A program made the translations under genes and the position numbers. Positions 58,650-64,000 of a stretch of 64,000 nt of DNA are shown in pieces. Positions within the stretch are counted from its first letter, which is position 1; the number at the start of each line of letters is the position of its first letter. The notes under the pieces were generated by a model. That model worked only from the letters and a program-made list of their open reading frames with translations. It did not search any database and was not told the DNA's origin. The stretch is from Nocardioides dokdonensis FR1436 (GTDB lineage: Bacteria > Actinomycetota > Actinomycetes > Propionibacteriales > Nocardioidaceae): the NCBI RefSeq assembly GCF_001653335.1, contig NZ_CP015079.1:1054001-1118000 (forward strand), in the 5' to 3' direction.

Positions 58650-60230
58650 ATGACCACTGATACGCCTGACCCCGGCAACGCCGGCACGCGCACGCACGGG
58701 GTGGTCTCGGCGTTGCTGTGGGCCTCCCTCGGCGTCGTCTCGACCCTCCTCGGCATGGCCGCGGCCCACCTCGTCGCCGCGCTGCTGGTGCCGTCGTCCT
58801 CGCCGGTCCTCGCCGTCGGCTCGCAGGTCATCGACCTGACCCCCACCCCGATGAAGGAGTGGGCGATCCGCCAGTTCGGCACCGCCGACAAGCTCATCCT
58901 GGTCGGCTCGGTGATCCTGGTCGTGCTGGCCCTCGCCGGGGTCGCCGGCGTGCTGGCACGCCGCCGCCTCGCCTACGGCGCCGGGCTGCTGGTCGCGCTG
59001 GTCCTCCTGGCCGCGGTCGCCGCCGTCAACCAGGGCGGCGTCACCGACCTCCTGCCCAGCCTCGTGGCCGCCGTCGTCGGCGTCGCGTCGCTGTGGTGGC
59101 TGCACGGCAAGGCCTCTGCGACCCGGGCCGGCGCGGACGCGGCTCCGGCCTCGAGCACGTCGGGTGCCACCCCGAGCCGCCGCGGCGTCCTGATCGCCGC
59201 CGGCGCGCTGGCGGCCGCCGCCGCGGTCCTCGGAGGTGCAGGCCGGTTCATCACCACCCTGCGCACCGGCAACGTCGACATCGCGCTGCCCGCCCCGGCC
59301 GACCCGGCGGGCGCCTTCCCCGAGGGCCTGGAGGGGAAGTTCAAGGACATCACCCCGCTGCGCGTCTCCAACGCGGACTTCTACCGCGTCGACACCCGCC
59401 TGGACACCCCCGTCATCGACCAGGACACCTGGACGCTGACCATCGACGGCGACGTGGAGAAGGAGATCGAGCTGACCTTCGACGACCTGCTCGCCATGGA
59501 CCTGATCGAGCGCGACATCACGATGACCTGCGTCTCCAACAGCGTCGGCGGCGAGTTCGTCGGCAGCGCCCGCTGGCTCGGCGTCCGCCTGACCGACCTC
59601 CTCGACATGGCCGGGGTGGGCGACAAGGCCGACCAGATCTACACCACCGACTTCGACGGGATGACCATCAGCACCCCGCTCGACCTGGCCACCGACGGCC
59701 GCGACGCGATGATCGCGATCGGCATGAACGGCGAGGCGCTCCCCCGCGCCCACGGCTTCCCGGCCCGGATGATCGTCCCCGGCCTCTACGGGTTCATCAG
59801 CGCGACCAAGTGGATCACCCGCATCACCCTGACGACGTACGCCGACAAGTCGGCCTACTGGACCGACCGCGACTGGGCCACCGACGCCCCGATCAAGGTC
59901 TCCACCCGGATCGACACCCCCGCCTCGCTCGCCCAGCTCTCCACCGGCGAGAACGTCATCGGCGGCGTGGCCTGGGCCCAGCAGCTCGGCGGCGTCGACC
60001 AGGTGCAGGTGCGCATCGACGGCGGCGCCTGGAAGGACGCCGAGATGGGCCCGAGCGTCAACAACGACTACTGGCGCCAGTGGTTCTACCGCTGGGACGC
60101 CAGCGAGGGCCAGCACACCGTGGCCGCCCGCGCCATCAGCGGCGACGGCACCACCCAGACGCCCGCGCGCGCCCTGCCGTTCCCCGAGGGCGCCAGCGGG
60201 ATCCAGGAGCTGCGCGTCACCGTCGGGTGA
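58650..60230 (+). CDS. Membrane molybdopterin-dependent oxidoreductase (sulfite oxidase fold)
   Basis: 526 residues. Four membrane helices in the first 155 residues, then a twin-Ser/Arg region with a fifth hydrophobic stretch (SRRGVLIAAGALAAAAAVL), and a Moco domain (220-430) with the molybdenum-binding Cys294 in MTCVSNSVGG, plus RWLGVRLTDLLDMAG and GFPARMIVPGLYGF. The last 100 residues are a dimerisation-type Ig domain (ARAISGDGTTQTP). This membrane-fused sulfite-oxidase-like type is common in actinobacteria; substrate unknown. Likely faces the cell exterior. Next gene, the fasciclin lipoprotein, follows after 82 nt. Confidence 0.87.
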   Translation: MTTDTPDPGNAGTRTHGVVSALLWASLGVVSTLLGMAAAHLVAALLVPSSSPVLAVGSQVIDLTPTPMKEWAIRQFGTADKLILVGSVILVVLALAGVAGVLARRRLAYGAGLLVALVLLAAVAAVNQGGVTDLLPSLVAAVVGVASLWWLHGKASATRAGADAAPASSTSGATPSRRGVLIAAGALAAAAAVLGGAGRFITTLRTGNVDIALPAPADPAGAFPEGLEGKFKDITPLRVSNADFYRVDTRLDTPVIDQDTWTLTIDGDVEKEIELTFDDLLAMDLIERDITMTCVSNSVGGEFVGSARWLGVRLTDLLDMAGVGDKADQIYTTDFDGMTISTPLDLATDGRDAMIAIGMNGEALPRAHGFPARMIVPGLYGFISATKWITRITLTTYADKSAYWTDRDWATDAPIKVSTRIDTPASLAQLSTGENVIGGVAWAQQLGGVDQVQVRIDGGAWKDAEMGPSVNNDYWRQWFYRWDASEGQHTVAARAISGDGTTQTPARALPFPEGASGIQELRVTVG

Positions 60231-60249
60231 CCCAGGACACAGCATCCGA

Positions 60250-60277
60250 CCAATCCGGTCACCCAGCAGCACCGAAC
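60250..60277 (+). promoter_or_regulatory. Candidate SigK-type promoter before the fasciclin gene
   Basis: CCAATC (60250-60255), 16 nt, CCGAAC (60272-60277). This resembles the mycobacterial SigK consensus (CCATCC, about 16-17 nt, CCGAAT), which drives mpt70/mpt83-type genes. The gene start is 60313. The match is imperfect in both boxes. Confidence 0.45.
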
Positions 60278-60287
60278 AACAGTTGTT
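60275..60287. promoter_or_regulatory. Short perfect dyad at the fasciclin promoter
   Basis: AACAAC-a-GTTGTT overlaps the end of the candidate -10 and the likely start of transcription, so it could be an operator or a 5' hairpin. Confidence 0.35.
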
Positions 60288-60312
60288 AAGCCACCTACGG
60301 AAGGCACACCCC

Positions 60313-60966
60313 ATGAAGAACACCAAGATCATCCGCACCGGCGCCCTTGCTGCCACCGCCCTCACCCTGACCCTGGGCCTCGCGGCCTGTGGCGACGACG
60401 CCGACGAGACCAGCGCCGACACCAGCGCTGACACCAGCTCGGAAACGACGGACTCGGGCGACGACGCCGCCGCCGAGGCCTCGGCCAGCGACCAGGTCTT
60501 CGGCCCGGCCTGCAGCGCCGTCCCGACCGACGGCAAGGGCTCGTTCGACGGCATGGTCAACGACCCGGTCGCCACCGCCGCCAGCAACAACCCGCTGCTC
60601 GGCACCCTGGTCACCGCGGTGACCGAGGCCGGCCTTGTCGACACCCTGAACGGCGCCGAGGCGCTGACCGTCTTCGCCCCCACCGACGACGCGTTCGGTG
60701 CGATCCCGGAGAAGGACCTCAACGCCGTCCTCGCCGACAAGGAGACGCTGACCGCGATCCTGACCCACCACGTCATCGGCGAGCAGCTCGACCCCGACGC
60801 CATCGTGGGCGAGCAGGACACGCTCAACAACGACACCGTCACCGTCGAGGGCGACGTGGACGGCATGACCGTCCAGAACGGCGAGACCCCGGCCAACGTG
60901 CTGTGCGGCAACGTGCCCACCGCCAACGCCACGGTCTACGTCATCGACGCAGTCCTGATGCCCTGA
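60313..60966 (+). CDS. Fasciclin-domain lipoprotein (MPT83/MPT70-like)
   Basis: 217 residues. Lipoprotein signal ending LGLAAC (Cys26); an acidic, Ser/Thr/Asp-rich linker (27-60); then one fasciclin domain (75-215) with NPLLGTLVTAVTEAGLVDTL, TVFAPTDDAF, TAILTHHVIGEQL and the C-terminal ATVYVIDAVLMP. Two cysteines (PACSAVP, VLCGNVP) probably bond. Surface adhesion-type protein. Downstream of a candidate SigK promoter and 38 nt upstream of sigK, as expected if it belongs to the SigK regulon. GGAAGG precedes the ATG. Confidence 0.9.
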   Translation: MKNTKIIRTGALAATALTLTLGLAACGDDADETSADTSADTSSETTDSGDDAAAEASASDQVFGPACSAVPTDGKGSFDGMVNDPVATAASNNPLLGTLVTAVTEAGLVDTLNGAEALTVFAPTDDAFGAIPEKDLNAVLADKETLTAILTHHVIGEQLDPDAIVGEQDTLNNDTVTVEGDVDGMTVQNGETPANVLCGNVPTANATVYVIDAVLMP

Positions 60967-61004
60967 TCTTTCGCACCTGAGCAACAACGCGCGAAGATCA
61001 GCAC

Positions 61005-61619
61005 GTGACTGAGCCTAAGCCGACCGTCGCCGGGGTCCCCCGCACACAGGGGACCTCGGCAGGCGGAGCCGCGCCACCCGACCTCGCAGAGCTCCTCCGA
61101 TCCTCCGCCAAGGGGGACCAGCAGGCGTTCGCGCAGCTCTACGACGCGGTCTCCGCTCGGGCCTACGGCCTGGTGCTCCGGGTCGTGCGCGACCCGGCCC
61201 AGAGCGAGGAGGTCCTCCAGGAGGCCATGCTCGACGTGTGGCGCCAGTCGGCCAGGTTCGACGCCGACCGGGGCAGCCCGATGTCCTGGTTGCTCACGAT
61301 CGTGCACCGCAAGGCCGTCGACCGGGTCCGCTCGGCCGAGGCGTCCACGCGGCGCGACACCACGTACCACCGCCAGAACCAGCCGGTCGAGCACGACTCG
61401 ACCGCCGAAGCCGCACACGCCTCCATGGAGGCCCGCCGGGTCCGCGACGCACTGAAGAGCCTCACCAGTGTCCAGCGCGAGGCCCTCGAGCTGGCCTACT
61501 TCGGGGGATACACGCACACCGAGGTCGCCAGCATGCTGGGCCTACCGGTGGGCACCGCCAAGACACGAATACGCGACGGGATCATCCGGTTGCGAGACAC
61601 GATGGGAGTAGGCCAGTGA
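61005..61619 (+). CDS. sigK: ECF sigma factor K
   Basis: 204 residues. Region 2 at about 45-115 (FAQLYDAVSARAYGLVLRV, SEEVLQEAMLDVWRQSARFD, SWLLTIVHRKAVDRVRS) and region 4 at 150-200 (VQREALELAYFGGYTHTEVA, LPVGTAKTRIRDGIIRL). Gene order (fasciclin - sigK - rskA - flavin oxidoreductase - DUF1365) is that of the SigK locus in mycobacteria and relatives. GTG start 61005. Its activity is held by RskA at the membrane. The end overlaps rskA by 4 nt (GTGA). Confidence 0.9.
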   Translation: MTEPKPTVAGVPRTQGTSAGGAAPPDLAELLRSSAKGDQQAFAQLYDAVSARAYGLVLRVVRDPAQSEEVLQEAMLDVWRQSARFDADRGSPMSWLLTIVHRKAVDRVRSAEASTRRDTTYHRQNQPVEHDSTAEAAHASMEARRVRDALKSLTSVQREALELAYFGGYTHTEVASMLGLPVGTAKTRIRDGIIRLRDTMGVGQ

Positions 61620-62353
61620 ACGACGTACACGCGCTCTCCGGAGCCTACGCCGTCGACGCGCTCGACGACCTCGAGCGGATCCGGTTCGAACGGCACCTCG
61701 CCGAGTGCGACGAGTGCCGCTACGAGGTCGACTCGCTGCGCGAGGCCACCGGCCTGCTCACCGAGGTCGCGCCGGTCACCCCGCCGCCCGCCCTGCGCGA
61801 CCGGCTCCTGGCCGACATCGCCACCGTGCGCCCCCTGCCTCCGTTGAGGCAGGAGGTCGCCCCCCGCCGGACCCGGCGCTTCCCGGTCCTGGTCGCCGCC
61901 GCGGCTGCCGTGGTGGCCCTGCTCGGCGTCGGCGGCGTCGTCGCCGTCACCCAGCCCTGGGAGGACGGCACCTCGAACCTCGAGGCCGGTCCGGGGCTCA
62001 CCACCCCCAAGGCGGTCACCGACGTCCTTCAGGCCCAGGACGCCCGCAGCGTCACCCGCACGTTCGAGGACGGCGCCAAGGCGACCATCACCCGCTCCAA
62101 GTCGCTGCGCCAGGCCGTCATCGTCACCGAGGGGATGGCCGACCCGGGCGACGGGCTGGTCTACGAGCTGTGGTTCCAGCGCGACGGCCGGATGAAGGCA
62201 GCCGGCTTCATGCCCGACGGGCCCGACAACGTCGTGCTGCTCTCCGGGGACGCCGCGACCGCCGAGGCGGTCGGCATCACCGTCGAGCCCGAGGGCGGCT
62301 CCGCCACCCCCAACTTCGAGTCGGCCATCGTCATCGACTTCGACCAGGCCTGA
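61616..62353 (+). CDS. rskA: Anti-sigma-K factor
   Basis: 245 residues. A zinc anti-sigma motif H27-x3-C31-x2-C34 (HLAECDEC) starts the cytoplasmic domain; one membrane helix at about 90-110; and an outer RskA domain (130-245) with VTEGMADPGDGLVYELWFQRDG split around its strands. Binds SigK and frees it after regulated proteolysis. GTG start overlaps sigK; the flavin oxidoreductase starts 1 nt after its stop, so all three are one operon. Confidence 0.9.
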   Translation: MNDVHALSGAYAVDALDDLERIRFERHLAECDECRYEVDSLREATGLLTEVAPVTPPPALRDRLLADIATVRPLPPLRQEVAPRRTRRFPVLVAAAAAVVALLGVGGVVAVTQPWEDGTSNLEAGPGLTTPKAVTDVLQAQDARSVTRTFEDGAKATITRSKSLRQAVIVTEGMADPGDGLVYELWFQRDGRMKAAGFMPDGPDNVVLLSGDAATAEAVGITVEPEGGSATPNFESAIVIDFDQA

Positions 62354-62354
62354 C

Positions 62355-64000
62355 ATGAGCTCCTCCCACCGCGCAGCACCTCGACGGGTCGCGGTCGTCG
62401 GCTCCGGCGTGGCCGGGCTGACGGCGGCGTACGTCGCCTCCCGCACGGCGCACGTCACGCTCTACGAGGCCGACGACCGCCTCGGCGGGCACGCCGACAC
62501 CCACCGGGTGAGCGAGACCCGGCCGGACGGCTCGACCCACGAGCTGGGGATCGACACCGGCTTCATCGTGCACAACCGGCGCACCTACCCGGTGCTGCTG
62601 CGGCTCTTCGCCGAGCTGGGGGTGCCCACGCAGCAGTCGGAGATGTCGATGTCGATCCGCGACGACGACTCCGACCTCGAGTGGGCCGGCGCGCTGGGGC
62701 GACAGGGTGTGCTGCCGACCCGCGGCCACCTCACCCGCCCGGCGTACCTGCGGATGCTCACGGAGATCCCGCGCTTCCACCGCCAGGCCAAGGCCGTGCT
62801 CGGCACCGGTACCGACAGCGGCAGCACCGGCAACGACGGGGACGACCGCACGTTGCGGGAGTTCCTGGTCGCCGGCGGCTTCAGCGACTACTTCGTGCGC
62901 CACTTCATGGAGCCGATGGTCGCCGCCGTGTGGTCCTGCGACCCCGAGGTCTCCCTGGAGTACCCTGCCCGCTACCTCTTCAGCTTCCTCGAGCACCACG
63001 GCATGCTCAGCATCTTCGGCTCCCCGACCTGGCGCACCGTGACCGGCGGCTCGCACACCTACGTGCAGCGCGTGGGCAGCGTGCTGCAGGAGGTCCGCCT
63101 CGGCACCAAGGTGACCTCGGTCCTCGAGACGCCCGGTGGCGTCGAGGTGACCGACGGCAACGGCGCGGTCGCGTCGTACGACGCCGTGGTGCTCGCGACG
63201 CACCCCTCGCAGGCCCTGGCGCTGCTGGCCGAGCCGACGCCGCTGCACCACGAGCTGCTCGGCGCGATGCCCTACTCGCCCAACACCGCGCTGCTGCACA
63301 CCGACACCTCGGTGCTGCCGCGGCTGGAGAACACCTGGGCGTCGTGGAACTTCCTGCGCCCCAGCGAGGCGCAGGAGCGCCCCGACGGGGTGAGCGGGGT
63401 GGTCGTCACCTACGACCTGACCCGGCTGCAGCGCCTCGACACCGAGACCCACTACCTGGTCACCCTCGGCGGCGAGCACCTCGTCGACCCGGCCACCGTG
63501 ATCGACCGGATGGAGTACGAGCACCCGCTCTACACCCCGGCCTCGGTCGCCGCCCAGGCGCGCCTCGGCGAGCTCGACAGCGACCGGGTCGCCTTCGCCG
63601 GCGCCTACCACGGCTGGGGCTTCCACGAGGACGGCGCCCGCTCCGGGCTCCGGGCCGTGGAGCACCTCGGCCTCGCCTGGCCCGAGCAGCGCACCGCCGC
63701 CGACGTGCCGGCCGGGGTCATCTACGAGACGACCATCCGCCACCAGCGCCGGACCCCGATGAAGCGGGCGTTCACGCACCGCTCGCACACCTGGCTCGTC
63801 GACCTCGACGACCTGCCCGACCACAAGTCGACGTCCTGGCTGCGGGGCTCCTTCGAGGCCCGCGACCACCTCGGCTCCCCCGATCGCAGCATCCGCGCCA
63901 ACGTCGAGCACTTCCTCGCCCTCCAGGGCGTCACCCTGAGCGCCGACAGCCGGGTGCTGATGGCCGCCCAGCCGCGCGCCTTCGGCTACTGCTTCAACCC
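62355..64000 (+). CDS. FAD-dependent oxidoreductase fused in frame to DUF1365 (3' end beyond window)
   Basis: At least 548 residues; no stop codon is met before the window ends. Residues 1-450: VVGSGVAG (16-21 GxGxxG), LGGHADTH, DTGFIVHNRRTYP and the closing GAYHGWGFHEDGARSG, the amine-oxidase-like flavoprotein found in SigK loci. From about residue 454: VIYETTIRHQRRTPMKRAF, HTWLVDLDDLP and AQPRAFGYCFNP, the start of DUF1365. In mycobacteria these are two separate adjacent genes (Rv0449c and Rv0448c); here they are one frame. Likely to act in lipid (fatty acyl) modification together with a cyclopropane-synthase-type gene expected next. Confidence 0.85.
   Translation, partial: MSSSHRAAPRRVAVVGSGVAGLTAAYVASRTAHVTLYEADDRLGGHADTHRVSETRPDGSTHELGIDTGFIVHNRRTYPVLLRLFAELGVPTQQSEMSMSIRDDDSDLEWAGALGRQGVLPTRGHLTRPAYLRMLTEIPRFHRQAKAVLGTGTDSGSTGNDGDDRTLREFLVAGGFSDYFVRHFMEPMVAAVWSCDPEVSLEYPARYLFSFLEHHGMLSIFGSPTWRTVTGGSHTYVQRVGSVLQEVRLGTKVTSVLETPGGVEVTDGNGAVASYDAVVLATHPSQALALLAEPTPLHHELLGAMPYSPNTALLHTDTSVLPRLENTWASWNFLRPSEAQERPDGVSGVVVTYDLTRLQRLDTETHYLVTLGGEHLVDPATVIDRMEYEHPLYTPASVAAQARLGELDSDRVAFAGAYHGWGFHEDGARSGLRAVEHLGLAWPEQRTAADVPAGVIYETTIRHQRRTPMKRAFTHRSHTWLVDLDDLPDHKSTSWLRGSFEARDHLGSPDRSIRANVEHFLALQGVTLSADSRVLMAAQPRAFGYCFN

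Overview
The window is chromosomal DNA from a very GC-rich actinobacterium. Strong G/C preference at codon third positions, many GTG starts, many leaderless genes (TANNNT box 6-7 nt before the start codon), a SigK/RskA pair, SigE-family sigma factors, DUF2510/DUF222/DUF3054 proteins and a HelR-type helicase all fit a Nocardioides-like member of the Propionibacteriales. That placement is inference from gene content. I see no tRNA, rRNA, CRISPR array, prophage or insertion sequence, and no gap above 300 bases without a gene.

Layout. 1-10 kb: end of an acyl-CoA synthetase, MFS transporter, a DesA3-type acyl desaturase with its ferredoxin reductase and divergent PucR-type regulator, SGNH lipoprotein, amidohydrolase, SQR-like flavoprotein. 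10-18 kb: DUF222/HNH protein, small hypothetical and membrane proteins, AAA ATPase, PspC protein, flavohemoglobin, Ser/Thr kinase. 18-27 kb: sigma factor coupled to an M1 metallopeptidase, membrane protein, fused acyl-CoA carboxyltransferase, an exported hydrolase fused to an ABC ATPase with its permease, SDR. 27-29.3 kb: a compact four-gene operon with one SipW-like signal peptidase and three exported proteins sharing a W-N-D motif. 29.4-33.1 kb: branched-chain 2-oxoacid dehydrogenase operon (E1alpha, E1beta, E2). 33-46 kb: SRPBCC, Tudor-like and TetR proteins, GST-like reductase, aminotransferase, VanZ, a phosphatase/fructosamine-kinase pair, PQQ-type sugar dehydrogenase, MprAB-like two-component system, thioesterase, glucose-6-phosphate dehydrogenase. 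46-50 kb: PabB, PabA and a fused TrpE-TrpG/PhzE-type enzyme. 50-58.6 kb: HelR-like ATPase, SigE-family sigma factor with membrane partner, two tandem sulfatases, enoyl-CoA hydratase. 58.6-64 kb: molybdopterin oxidoreductase, fasciclin lipoprotein, SigK, RskA, and a flavin oxidoreductase running in frame into a DUF1365 domain, cut by the window end.

The most unusual signal is a two-part palindromic element. One module is a long palindrome with core CCCCGGGTACCCGGGG; the other is a palindrome with half-site GGCGTTGGGGTGTTG; they are joined by a 3-nt TAC spacer. One copy (21058-21136) lies in a divergent promoter region and covers the expected -35 of the carboxyltransferase gene. The other (46983-47069) lies inside pabB, in frame, adding about 31 residues in the linker before the chorismate-binding domain. 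This resembles mobile palindromic elements that are tolerated as in-frame protein insertions. Other points of interest are the SipW cargo operon, the hydrolase-ABC fusion, the flavoprotein-DUF1365 fusion in the SigK operon, and a 3 x 22-bp repeat array behind the sulfatases.
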